A stretch of 43,412 nt of DNA from Chloroflexota bacterium (lineage in GTDB: Bacteria; Chloroflexota; Anaerolineae; SpSt-313). The DNA lies in the NCBI GenBank assembly GCA_029553955.1, contig JAKPJZ010000188.1, forward strand, positions 1 through 43,412. Direction: 5' to 3'. Shown piece by piece: positions 23,060-32,300 of this stretch. The notes below the pieces were generated by a model, which saw nothing but the letters and a program-made list of their open reading frames with translations, had not been told where the DNA came from and ran no database searches. How positions within the stretch are numbered: the first letter of the stretch is position 1; each line of letters begins with the position of its first letter. The position numbers were made by a program, and so were the translations under genes.

Positions 23060-24748
23060 TCAGAAATACGCCGAAATCATCTTGTACAACTGCCGGATCG
23101 TGTTCAGGTCGCCCTGGCGCGCCTGGCCATCGGCGGCGCCGGCGATGCGCTCCATCGTGCGCATGTCGGCATCCTTGCCGTAGGCGATGCAGAACACCAC
23201 CACCGGCGGCCCCTGCCGGTTGCCGAGCTGGATGGAGCGCACCAGGTCGGAGAGCCCGATCGACGAGTTGTTCTCTTGGCCGTCGGTCATGACGACGATG
23301 GCGTTGATGCGCTCGCGGTCGTTCAGCGCCTGCAGCCGCCTGTAGGCCAGGTTGACGGCGTCGAGGAGCGCCGTGTTGCCCCCCGCCTCGAGGCCGCCGA
23401 TGGCCGCCGTGAGCTTGTCGCGGTTGGTCGTGAGCTGGCCCAGCGGCACCTCCTCGCGCACGCGGCTGGAAAAGCTGATCAGCCCCATGCGCTCCTCATT
23501 GCCCTTGATCTGGTCCAGAAAGGTCTGCAGCGCCACCTTGGCATCGCTGAGCTTGGTGCCCTCCATGCTGCCCGAGACGTCGGCCACCAGGTAGACGTTG
23601 GTGTGGCGCTTGGTGTACCACCACACATCCTGCACCACCCGCAGCACGCCCGCCCCCGGCACCTGCAGCACCGTCTTGGGCTGCAGCGGGTCGACCCCGT
23701 TGGCTGCCTTGATCGGCGAGGCCGGGTCGTCGAGCGAGAGGCTCAGGTCCACCGGGCGGTAGCCGGCCTGCAGGATGCGCTGCTGCGCTGCCGGCGAGAG
23801 CACATAGTCGCGCAGCATGCCAAACGCCTGCCGCTGCTCGGCGGTGAGGCCGGGCTGCTCGAGCAGTGCCAACGGGTGGTCCTCCCACAGCGAGCCCTCG
23901 GCTGGGTAGACGGCCACCAGCTTGCCCTTGCCCAGGCTGTTGAAGTGGATGACGAGCTGCTCCTGCACCACGACGGCATCGAGGTACGAGCGCCCGTTCT
24001 GCGCCATCTGCTGGATCAGCGCGACCTCGCCCTCGCCGTAATGGCGCACGGTCTTTTCCAGCGCGCCCACATAATCGAGCGTGGCCTGGGCCGTAGCGTC
24101 GTCTTTGCTCAGGCCGCGCGTCTTGCCCACGGCGGCGTAGAACTCGGCCAGCGTGGCCAACATCCCCGACGCCGAGCTGGTGGATGGATGGCTCCACTTG
24201 AAATTGGCGTCGCTCTGCGCCTTGTCCATGATATCGCGCCAGCCGATGGCCTTGCCAGGGTAGCCGATGGAGCGGGCCACGTCGTCCCACATGGCGATGA
24301 CGACGGGGCTGACGGCGTAGCGCGTCACCTCGCCCACCAGCGACGCCGCCTGGCCGATCGACGTCGCCTCGCCTCCCTCACCCTGGTGTGCTACGTCGAG
24401 CTGCATCAGCCAGAGCGACGAGTCGGGCGTGATGACCTGGTACTTGCCGGCCAGGGCGTCTTCGATCATGACGTCGGGATCGACGGCGGTGGCGCGGATC
24501 TCGACCGGCCGGCCTCCGGGCAGTCGCTCTCCCCGTGCCTTGAAATCGCGCATCAGGGCGGTGAAGAGGGCCTCTTTCTCGGGCGAGTAGGCGACCTCCA
24601 ACACAACAGGCTCGCTCCGCACCTGCATGTTGCGGACCAGCGCCGGGACGTAGCTGCAGACGCAGATACTGCCGATCACAACTAGGGCGAGCGCCGCGAG
24701 GCCGAGCCAGAGAACCGAGCGCTGCGGATGGCGCGTGTTGCGAGGCAT
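23060..24748 (-). CDS. Membrane-anchored substrate-binding protein fused to a VWA domain
   Basis: A 562-residue protein. Residues 12-33 form one TM helix or uncleaved signal. About residues 45-340 resemble an extracellular solute-binding protein (family with VVIAMWDDVARSIGYPGKAIGW and GTP-independent Venus-flytrap folds). The C-terminal part (about 380-545) is a von Willebrand A domain with an intact metal-ion site: DVSGSM, the T of GGNTALLDAV, and MTDGQENN. Such fusions occur in several bacterial phyla, with function unclear. The ATG at 24746-24748 has AGGAGG six bases upstream; an alternative ATG lies two codons earlier. It starts 14 bases after the preceding binding-protein gene. Confidence 0.88.
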   Translation of the reverse strand: MPRNTRHPQRSVLWLGLAALALVVIGSICVCSYVPALVRNMQVRSEPVVLEVAYSPEKEALFTALMRDFKARGERLPGGRPVEIRATAVDPDVMIEDALAGKYQVITPDSSLWLMQLDVAHQGEGGEATSIGQAASLVGEVTRYAVSPVVIAMWDDVARSIGYPGKAIGWRDIMDKAQSDANFKWSHPSTSSASGMLATLAEFYAAVGKTRGLSKDDATAQATLDYVGALEKTVRHYGEGEVALIQQMAQNGRSYLDAVVVQEQLVIHFNSLGKGKLVAVYPAEGSLWEDHPLALLEQPGLTAEQRQAFGMLRDYVLSPAAQQRILQAGYRPVDLSLSLDDPASPIKAANGVDPLQPKTVLQVPGAGVLRVVQDVWWYTKRHTNVYLVADVSGSMEGTKLSDAKVALQTFLDQIKGNEERMGLISFSSRVREEVPLGQLTTNRDKLTAAIGGLEAGGNTALLDAVNLAYRRLQALNDRERINAIVVMTDGQENNSSIGLSDLVRSIQLGNRQGPPVVVFCIAYGKDADMRTMERIAGAADGQARQGDLNTIRQLYKMISAYF

Positions 24749-24762
24749 CTCCATCCTCCTCC

Positions 24763-25947
24763 TCAGCGCTCGCTGACGTTGAGATCGAACCAACGCAACA
24801 GGGCCAGAAGCACCTCGCGATCGGGCGAGGCCATGGCGGTGGTGCGTGGCACAATGTTCATGGCGCCCTGCGCCTGCCAACGCATGAACAGGCTGTCGTC
24901 ACCGCCCACCGCCACCTCGGCATTGGCCGGGCGCAGGCCGCGCTGTGCGGCCAGCTTTTGCACATCGGGCGTCAGGATGAACTGCTCGAAATCGAGGGCG
25001 GCGTTCTTCTCCAGCGCGCTCGTCTCGTCGCCCATCCAGATGGTGTACGGAAAGTCGAACCAGGTCAGGTACTTGGGGTAGACGATCACCAGCGGGTCGG
25101 CCCAGCGCGTCTGGATGCCGGCCATGTTCTGCAGCAGGTCGCTCTCCAGGAGCTGGCCGCCGTCGCCCATCGAGTAGCCGAAGAGGGCCAGGTTCTCGAC
25201 CGAGTAGGCGCCCAGGCTCGAGAAATCGGTCACCGCGCCCATCAGTTCTTTGAGCCAACGCTGAAACTCGGGGTTGGTGACGTCGGCCACGTCGAGCCGG
25301 GTCTTGCCATAGTACTCGCCGCCGGCGGCCACCATGGCCATCAGCCCGCCGACGTTCTTGTGTGGGTTGGGCACCACCAGCTTGAAGTAGCCCCAATCGG
25401 GCTGGCCGCCCAGGTCAGGCCAGCCGCCCTTGACCGTGGCCGCATCGTGGATGGCGCGCCAGTCGATCTCCCCGTACTTTTGGCGCAGCACGTCGGCGCG
25501 GCTCTGGTAAATGCCCCAGGAGAAGAGCGAGATGGCGATGGGGCGGGTGCGGTACTCGCCGCCGGTCAGGAACACGTCGCGCCCGCGCGTCTCCTTGAGC
25601 GTCGCATTCACCAGCTCCACCAGGTAGCGGCTATCCGGGATCCAGACGGTGGGGATGGGGTCCATCTCGTCGCGTTCCCAGCGCCCCATCGCCGTCAGGC
25701 CGTCCATCTGGGTCACTGTGACGTGCACGGGATGCCCTTCGAGCTTGTGGTCGCCCTTGTTGTACATCTCGGCGGCCTGGCGCACAAAGGGCTCCACCGG
25801 CAGCGCACAGACGACGCGCACCTCGACGGTCGCCGGTGCCTGCACGATGGGTGTGCGTACCCCCGCCTGGCGCAAGGCAAGCGAAGCGACGACGACGACA
25901 AGCGCGATAGCAATGATCGCAAAGAAGATCAGACGGGTTCGGTTCAT
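24763..25947 (-). CDS. Membrane-anchored extracellular solute-binding protein
   Basis: A 394-residue protein with an N-terminal hydrophobic helix (about 5-25) and no lipobox cysteine, so it is probably anchored by an uncleaved signal. The remainder resembles an extracellular binding-protein fold of the type found in the next gene (VRVVCALPVEPFVRQAAEMYNK, TVWIPDSRYLVELV, RPIAISLFSWGIYQS, WKDL-like helices). It has no transporter genes beside it. The ATG at 25945-25947 has GGAGGG eight bases upstream. It shares the operon with the binding-protein/VWA gene, and the two extracellular domains may work as a pair. Function beyond ligand binding is unknown. Confidence 0.82.
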   Translation of the reverse strand: MNRTRLIFFAIIAIALVVVVASLALRQAGVRTPIVQAPATVEVRVVCALPVEPFVRQAAEMYNKGDHKLEGHPVHVTVTQMDGLTAMGRWERDEMDPIPTVWIPDSRYLVELVNATLKETRGRDVFLTGGEYRTRPIAISLFSWGIYQSRADVLRQKYGEIDWRAIHDAATVKGGWPDLGGQPDWGYFKLVVPNPHKNVGGLMAMVAAGGEYYGKTRLDVADVTNPEFQRWLKELMGAVTDFSSLGAYSVENLALFGYSMGDGGQLLESDLLQNMAGIQTRWADPLVIVYPKYLTWFDFPYTIWMGDETSALEKNAALDFEQFILTPDVQKLAAQRGLRPANAEVAVGGDDSLFMRWQAQGAMNIVPRTTAMASPDREVLLALLRWFDLNVSER

Positions 25948-25966
25948 GCCCCAGTCCCTCCGGCTG

Positions 25967-26108
25967 GGAGACCCCCTACCGTTCCCCCCGCGAGGGGGAA
26001 TAGGTTGGTATCGCAGCGCTTGTCGCATGGCAAGCTTCCGCCAGCCTGCGAGCATCGCCGTCGCGAACAGCCTATTCCTCCTCGCAGGGGGAATGGTAGG
26101 GGGTCTCC
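25967..26108. repeat. MITE-like element with 38-bp terminal inverted repeats
   Basis: 25967-26004 and 26071-26108 are inverted copies with 3 mismatches in 38 (outer part GGAGACCCCCTACC). The 66-bp interior has no coding potential I can see. It sits directly upstream of the binding-protein ribosome-binding site, in the 320-bp gap after pspA, and could add a hairpin to the leader. Confidence 0.85.
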
Positions 26109-26267
26109 TGCCAAGCATGCGTTGGACTCGAGCGTCGCTCGCGGCGCCGCCCTGGCCGTGTTATTGCGGTAGAGCGGATAGCGACCGCTCGTCAGGGAAA
26201 CCGGCATGTCAGGTGTCGGGCGATGCGACGCACGAGCCAGCGCAGCGAACGCGGCACGAGTGCGCGC

Positions 26268-26945
26268 CTACGAGCCGAGGCCGAGGCGCCGGCGGCGCTC
26301 CTCGATCTGCGACTTGATGGCGTGCTCCTCGAGCACCTCCGACATCTGGCTATCGAGCCGCGAGGCATCGATCTCGGCCTGGGCGGTGGCGCGGTCGAGG
26401 CGCCTCTGGATCTCTTCGCCCATGGCGCCGAGCCCGTCGGTCACCACGGCCACGTCGCCAACGCTCTGGACGGCCTTGTGTGTGGTCTCCTTGGACCTGG
26501 CCAACTCCAGCTTGGCCTGCAGTTCCACGCGCTGCTGGCGGATCTCGGTCAGCTTGGCCTCGAGCTTGAGCCGGGCGTCGAGCAGCTTCTGGTACTCGGC
26601 TTCCTGGGCCAGGTACTGCTGCTGATAGCTATCGGCCAGTTGCTTGAAGGTGTTGTAGCGGCTCTGCGCGGCGATCGCCAGTTGTTCCTTGTTCTGCTGC
26701 AGGAAGAGGTCGATATCGCGGTCCAGCCCCTCAGCCTTGGCACGATACTCGTCATGTTTGCGCTTGAGGGTCTTCACCTGGCCGCCGACGGTGGCCGCAG
26801 CGTCTTCGAGGGCTTCGAGGTTGTCTTCGACGCGGCGGATGTACTCGTCGACCACGGCCATGCTGTTGGCCTTCATGGCCGATGTGACCAACGCATGCAG
26901 GTTGGCCGAGATCAGGATGCCGACACGCTCCAGCAGAGATGCCAT
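26268..26945 (-). CDS. pspA: PspA/IM30 family membrane-stress protein
   Basis: A 225-residue PspA/Vipp1-like protein, nearly all helical. It has an N-terminal amphipathic segment (ASLLERVGILISANLHALV), then long coiled coils (ALEDAAATVGGQVKTLKRKHDEYRAKAE...), with an alanine/glutamine-rich middle. PspA proteins bind the inner face of the membrane and help keep it intact under stress. The ATG at 26943-26945 is preceded by a GAGGAGGAG purine run. It is the first gene of the set with the two binding proteins and the coiled-coil protein, although 320 bp with a MITE-like element separates it from the next gene. Confidence 0.88.
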   Translation of the reverse strand: MASLLERVGILISANLHALVTSAMKANSMAVVDEYIRRVEDNLEALEDAAATVGGQVKTLKRKHDEYRAKAEGLDRDIDLFLQQNKEQLAIAAQSRYNTFKQLADSYQQQYLAQEAEYQKLLDARLKLEAKLTEIRQQRVELQAKLELARSKETTHKAVQSVGDVAVVTDGLGAMGEEIQRRLDRATAQAEIDASRLDSQMSEVLEEHAIKSQIEERRRRLGLGS

Positions 26946-27002
26946 CGTATACTCCTCCTCATGTGCACTCGGCGAAATGGGCCATTGCAGTGTACCGCCC
27001 AC

Positions 27003-27008
27003 ATCATA
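27003..27008 (-). promoter_or_regulatory. Possible extended -10 promoter of pspA
   Basis: On the minus strand TGTGC is followed by TATGAT (27008-27003), an extended -10 box, about 60 bases before the pspA ATG. No good -35 is seen. Upstream, GTCAGCTTGG and GTCAGCCTGG form a direct repeat that could be an operator. Confidence 0.4.
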
Positions 27009-27084
27009 GCACAGCCGCGCTGCGGGTTCCTGAAGCCAGGCTGACACCAAGCTGACAATCGCGCGCCACTGGGTTTGACGCTGC

Positions 27085-27263
27085 GCGCGAGCCCGGTCCG
27101 GGAGGCTTAAGGCAGGGTTTGGGTGGGCTGGTTGGCTCTGCCGGCTGGCCCCAGGCGCGCCTGGGGCCAGCCGGCAGAGCCAACCAGCCCACCCAAACCC
27201 CTTCCTGGTCCAAAGCCGGGTGGCTGCGGAGCCAGGTACCCGGCTGTCACCAGGACGCTGAGG
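27085..27263. repeat. Repeat element A: 86-bp perfect palindrome plus 60-nt structured module
   Basis: After the flank GCGCGAGCCCGGT comes a perfect 86-bp palindrome (27115-27200; 43-base arms with no loop). It is followed by a 60-nt module (27204-27263) with outer stem CCTGG/CCAGG and inner stem GCCGGG/CCCGGC. Element B at 33329-33462 has the same flanks and module but a different palindrome. It lies between the STAND gene stop (27288) and the pspA promoter, in a 342-bp gap with no other content I can support. Confidence 0.9.
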
Positions 27264-27287
27264 CGACGAGCCGGCCCCTCGAGTCTG

Positions 27288-28643
27288 CTACGGGCTGACC
27301 AGCTTGTAGCCGCGGCCGCGTATGGTGTGCAGATAGCGTGGCCGCGCCGGGTCGGCCTCGAGCTTTTGGCGCAGCCGGCTCACGAGCTTTTCGATGCGCC
27401 CGTCGTCGACCTCGTCGATGTACTCCTGGCCCCACACGACCTGCACGACTGTGTACTTGTCGACGATCTTGTCGAGGTGGCCGTAGAGCAAGAGCAGCAG
27501 GCGGTACTCGAGGTCGGTGAGGGTGGGCAGCAGCCGGCCGTCGATCCAGACGTCGCCGGCCTCCACGTCGACGCGCACGCCACGGTTTTCGGCGCGTCGC
27601 GCGATGCGCTGACGGCGCACAAAGCTGGCGAGGAGCCGGCAGAAGGGCACGAGGTCGTCCTCGCTGTGGCGCAGCAGGTGCCGTTCGAGGAGCGATTGCG
27701 ACGCTGCCTGGCGCCGGGCTGCATCCTGCGCCTCCCAGTGCAGCAGGGCCTGCCGCTCCTCCTGGTCCAGCTCCTGCCACAGCTTGGCGCACTCGGCCTG
27801 GCAGGCGGCGTCCGAGTCGAGCTGCTCGTGCACTCGCTCCTCCGAGAGGTGCCGGCGAGTGGCCTGCGCATCCTGGCGCAGGGTGCTGAGGGCGTACGAG
27901 ACGCTCACCAGCAGCGCCGGGTGGCCGCCGGTCTCGTCGCAGAGCAGCGGCATGTCGCTCGGTGCCAGCGACAGGCTGCCCTCGCGTGCGCACTGCCCGA
28001 CCACGGCTGTGGCGGCCTGGCCGGCGAGGGGCGCCAGGAAGTAGGTGTTCTGGGCAAAGAGCTCGGCGAACTCGCCCGCGCCTCGTGCATGCCGGGCGGT
28101 TCCCAACCGACGCCGTGAGGCGGTGAGGTAGCTGAGCCGCTGAGGGTAGGTGTCGCGCAGGGCGCGCAGGTTGAGCAACACCCGGTCGTCGATGCCCTGC
28201 ATGATCTCGTCAAGGGCGTCGAGCACGAGCACCAGCGGCCGGTCGAGCTGCTCGCAGGCCGCCGCCAGCCCGGCGTTGAAGCGCAGATGGGCCAGGAAGT
28301 GGGTACTGGGCGAGACCACGTCGCCGTAGCAGCGCTCGAGCTCGGCGCCGAGTGGGGCCAGCTCGCCCTGCAATGGCAGGCCGGCGTTCATGCAGCGCAG
28401 CACCAGCTCGTAGAGCCCCTGCTCGCTGAACTCGACCATGCGGTTGCAGTCGATGTAGATGAAGGCCGCCGTCGCAGCCGGCGCGGCCTGGCACAGGGCG
28501 CGCAGCACGTACGACTTGCCGACGTTGCTCATGCCCACGAGCGACAGGCAGCGGCCCTCAGCCGCCGCGGCAGTGAGTTGTTGGATCTCGGCCTGGCGGC
28601 CGCCCAGCGGCGGCGCCGGCGGCCAGACGGGCAGATTCGTCAT
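27288..28643 (-). CDS. STAND-like ATPase with C-terminal OmpR/PhoB-type winged helix
   Basis: A 451-residue protein. The N-terminal NTPase domain has a Walker A G37-MSNVGK-S44 and a Walker B LVLVLDALDE; the following helices resemble AAA/STAND signalling ATPases. The C-terminal domain (about 350-451) looks like the transcriptional regulatory winged helix of OmpR/PhoB proteins (TLTDLEYRLLLLLYGHLDKIVDKYTVVQVVWG... and the IEKLVSRLRQKLE...IRGRGYKLV segment). It is probably an ATP-dependent regulator whose target is unknown. The ATG at 28641-28643 has GGGAG ten bases upstream; a longer frame would run through repeat DNA. It lies downstream of recJ. Confidence 0.85.
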   Translation of the reverse strand: MTNLPVWPPAPPLGGRQAEIQQLTAAAAEGRCLSLVGMSNVGKSYVLRALCQAAPAATAAFIYIDCNRMVEFSEQGLYELVLRCMNAGLPLQGELAPLGAELERCYGDVVSPSTHFLAHLRFNAGLAAACEQLDRPLVLVLDALDEIMQGIDDRVLLNLRALRDTYPQRLSYLTASRRRLGTARHARGAGEFAELFAQNTYFLAPLAGQAATAVVGQCAREGSLSLAPSDMPLLCDETGGHPALLVSVSYALSTLRQDAQATRRHLSEERVHEQLDSDAACQAECAKLWQELDQEERQALLHWEAQDAARRQAASQSLLERHLLRHSEDDLVPFCRLLASFVRRQRIARRAENRGVRVDVEAGDVWIDGRLLPTLTDLEYRLLLLLYGHLDKIVDKYTVVQVVWGQEYIDEVDDGRIEKLVSRLRQKLEADPARPRYLHTIRGRGYKLVSP

Positions 28644-28749
28644 GGGCCAAACGCTCCCACTTGCAGCGCCCGACAAAGCCGCAGAGGGCGCTGTAGAGGC
28701 GGTTCGCGAACCGCCATACCTTCCCCACCTGTCGCACTGGCGGCTTGGG

Positions 28750-28929
28750 CAGCATGGCTGCAGGGCGCAGGGCCTTCTGGACCACCTCCGCGTCCTCTGC
28801 GCCTCCGCGGTGCATCCTCCCTTCGTCAGGCTTGCCGCTGTCAAGGCGCTCAAGCGCCAACTACGAACCCGGCAGGGCGCAGGGCCTTCTGGAGCACCTC
28901 TGCGTCCTCTGCGGAGAATCCCGTTTTCG

Positions 28930-28944
<15 letters not shown>
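28750..28944. repeat. Two copies of a CGTCCTCTGCG-type repeat plus a GGCGCTCAAGCGCC element
   Basis: The direct repeat with core GCGCAGGGCCTTCTGGA and end AGGCTTGCCGCTG occurs at 28750-28837 and 28874-28944 (about 120 bp apart). Between them is GTCAAGGCGCTCAAGCGCC...ACTACGAACCC, also found inverted at 38254-38358. The recJ stop (28930-28932) and its last few codons (AQRQA) lie in the second copy. Confidence 0.8.
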
Positions 28945-30678
<1,734 letters not shown>

Positions 30679-30722
30679 AATGGCTCCTCTGCCGTCATGG
30701 AGACAGGAGTGACGGCAGAGGG

Positions 30723-30751
30723 ATTATAGCGCCGTCTGACGGGCTGCGCAA
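30723..30751 (-). promoter_or_regulatory. Candidate promoter of recJ
   Basis: On the minus strand TTGCGC (30751-30746), a 17-base spacer and a perfect TATAAT (30728-30723), ending 45 bases before the recJ GTG. Confidence 0.7.
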
Positions 30752-30764
30752 GTGCTGCAGCCGG

Positions 30765-30840
30765 TGGGAGACATGGAGGAAGCCCGAGACGGCGGCCAGC
30801 CGCGGCTGGCCACCGTCTCGGGCTTCCTCCGTGTCTCCCA
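30765..30840. repeat. 76-bp near-perfect palindrome
   Basis: Two 38-base arms with two mismatched pairs and no loop, centred between 30802 and 30803 (centre CCAGCCGCGGCTGG). It begins six bases after the stop of the first DUF4870 gene in its direction of transcription, so it may end that transcript, though no T-run follows. Confidence 0.9.
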
Positions 30841-30846
30841 TTTGCG

Positions 30847-31254
30847 CTAGAGCCACTTCTGCTGGCGCAGGAACTGGGTCAGGACTGGGATCTCAAAGAT
30901 CTTGCCCGTGTAGGCCTGGTAGGCAAAGTATAGCATGGCCGCTGCAGGCACAAAGCTCAGCAACGTCATCAGGCAGCTCAGCGCGGTGCTGATGAGCCCG
31001 GCGTTCACGGCGCCCAACGCGAAGCCGAGGACACACTGCAGGAGGCCGATGACGACGCCGTAGACGACGGCTACGGCTAGCATGCCGAGCGCTTGGATGG
31101 CGTGGTAGCGCTGGAAGGCGCGCGTCTTGTTCTCCTCCATCACGAGGATGAGGATGGGCAGGATGACGAGGTTGGGAAAGTAGGCCAGCGCTGCCCACAG
31201 GCGGTCATTGCTGGTCACGTCGCCGGGCATAGCCTGATTGGATGCGGTGTTCAT
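30847..31254 (-). CDS. DUF4870-like small membrane protein (copy 1)
   Basis: A 135-residue protein of the DUF4870 kind: NDRLWAALAYFPNLVILPILIL, then RAFQRYHAIQALGMLAVAVVYGVV, followed by more membrane helices and the terminal FEIPVLTQFLRQQKWL. Four hydrophobic segments are likely. It is a paralogue of the next gene (shared ends FQRYHAIQ and FEIPVLTQF(L/M)RQQKWL). The ATG at 31252-31254 has AAGGAGG upstream. Both are unknown in function; other DUF4870 proteins are membrane proteins of unassigned role. Tandem duplication is likely. Confidence 0.85.
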   Translation of the reverse strand: MNTASNQAMPGDVTSNDRLWAALAYFPNLVILPILILVMEENKTRAFQRYHAIQALGMLAVAVVYGVVIGLLQCVLGFALGAVNAGLISTALSCLMTLLSFVPAAAMLYFAYQAYTGKIFEIPVLTQFLRQQKWL

Positions 31255-31303
31255 GGGTGCGACCTCCTTTTCGCTGCGTTTCTGCGGCCTGTACGTTCGA
31301 ACG

Positions 31304-31726
31304 CTACAACCACTTTTGTTGGCGCATGAACTGCGTGAGGACTGGAATCTCGAACATCTGGCCCTGGTACGCCTGGTAGGCATAGTAGAGGGCAGGGACC
31401 CAGGGCACGAAGCCAAGGATCCAGAGGATGCAGCCGAGAACGCCGCCGGTCACTGTGGTCAGCACACAATAGCAGAGGCTGAACAGGAGCTCGTAGATGA
31501 TGATAGCCGCGGCGAGCCCGAGTGACTGGATGGCGTGGTAGCGCTGGAATGCGCGCGTCTTGCCGCTCTCACCGAGGAGAACGATCAGCGAGACGATCCC
31601 TGTGATAGCATAGGAAAGCGCGGCCATGAGCCGGTCGTTGTCGCTGACCGATTGGTCGCCGGCGGGCATCGCCGGCTGCTGCGGGGGCTGGATTGGTGCG
31701 GAACCTGGAACTGATGCATCTGACAT
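31304..31726 (-). CDS. DUF4870-like small membrane protein (copy 2)
   Basis: A 140-residue paralogue of the downstream gene, beginning with a proline/glutamine-rich cytosolic tail (PIQPPQQPAMPAGD), then NDRLMAALSYAITGIVSLIVLLGE, KTRAFQRYHAIQSLGL, more helices and FEIPVLTQFMRQQKWL at the end. The ATG at 31724-31726 has AAGGA upstream, and a TTTACG-N17-TAAAAT promoter lies 63-91 bases before it, so the pair is probably one transcript (49 bases between them). Function unknown. Confidence 0.85.
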   Translation of the reverse strand: MSDASVPGSAPIQPPQQPAMPAGDQSVSDNDRLMAALSYAITGIVSLIVLLGESGKTRAFQRYHAIQSLGLAAAIIIYELLFSLCYCVLTTVTGGVLGCILWILGFVPWVPALYYAYQAYQGQMFEIPVLTQFMRQQKWL

Positions 31727-31788
31727 AAGGAGTCCTTTCCTTGGTTGAACGGCCCAACGATAGGCTGGCGCATGAGTTCTGCTACTCC

Positions 31789-31817
31789 ATTTTAGTACAC
31801 ATAGCGGTTTTCGTAAA
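31789..31817 (-). promoter_or_regulatory. Candidate promoter of the DUF4870 pair
   Basis: On the minus strand TTTACG (31817-31812), a 17-base spacer and TAAAAT (31794-31789). Confidence 0.6.
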
Positions 31818-31904
31818 GTTACCGCACGGCCCTGCAACCTCATGCAGTGCGGCAGCAGTGTAGCATGGTAAGCGTTTCGTAACCGTTTCGCCGGGCGATG
31901 GTGC

Positions 31905-32146
31905 GGGTGCATGCCGGGGAGACACCCGACACAGCAATTTCCATGGCAGGTGGCCAGCGCCTGCTTTCTGGCGAAAACTCGGTCCAGCTCGCGCCGCGGC
32001 TGACAGACGGTTGCTCCTGCTGCAGCGAGGGGCCCAGCCGCGGCATGGGCGAGCCCCTGCCGGAGTTTTTGCCAATCGCCTGCCCGCCATGGAAACCGGT
32101 GTGACAGGTCTCCGGAGACTGTCAGGTGTCTCCCCGGCATGCACCC
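31905..32146. repeat. 242-bp large inverted-repeat element with an embedded CCTGACAGG palindrome
   Basis: The ends are perfect 22-bp inverted repeats (GGGTGCATGCCGGGGAGACA at 31905 and its complement ending at 32146). The inside continues to pair imperfectly (TTCCATGG, GGCGAAAACTC with matching pieces near 32060-32095), so the element could fold as one long hairpin. A CCTGACAGG-family copy lies in the right arm (about 32100-32128). It fills most of the 574-bp gap between the DUF4870 and FAD-subunit genes. Confidence 0.75.
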
Positions 32147-32210
32147 GCTCTCCGGTACCTCGAACGGATCTCGCCGGCAGTTCTGGGGCATATCGCAGTG
32201 GTCCGGCGGT

Positions 32211-32239
32211 TTGACCGCAGGCCATGGGCGCGGTATATT
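32211..32239 (+). promoter_or_regulatory. Candidate promoter of the molybdenum hydroxylase genes
   Basis: TTGACC (32211-32216), a 17-base spacer and TATATT (32234-32239), 61 bases before the FAD-subunit ATG. Confidence 0.65.
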
Positions 32240-32300
32240 GGAGGAGCTTGGCAGGCGGCTCTTTTGCTGGTAGTGTCTCGCGGTGGAGGAGGACACATCG

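Noticed and set aside
28644..28929. Small protein between recJ and the STAND gene
   Set aside because: The stretch is made of direct repeats and hairpins; no start with a ribosome-binding site leads to a plausible protein.
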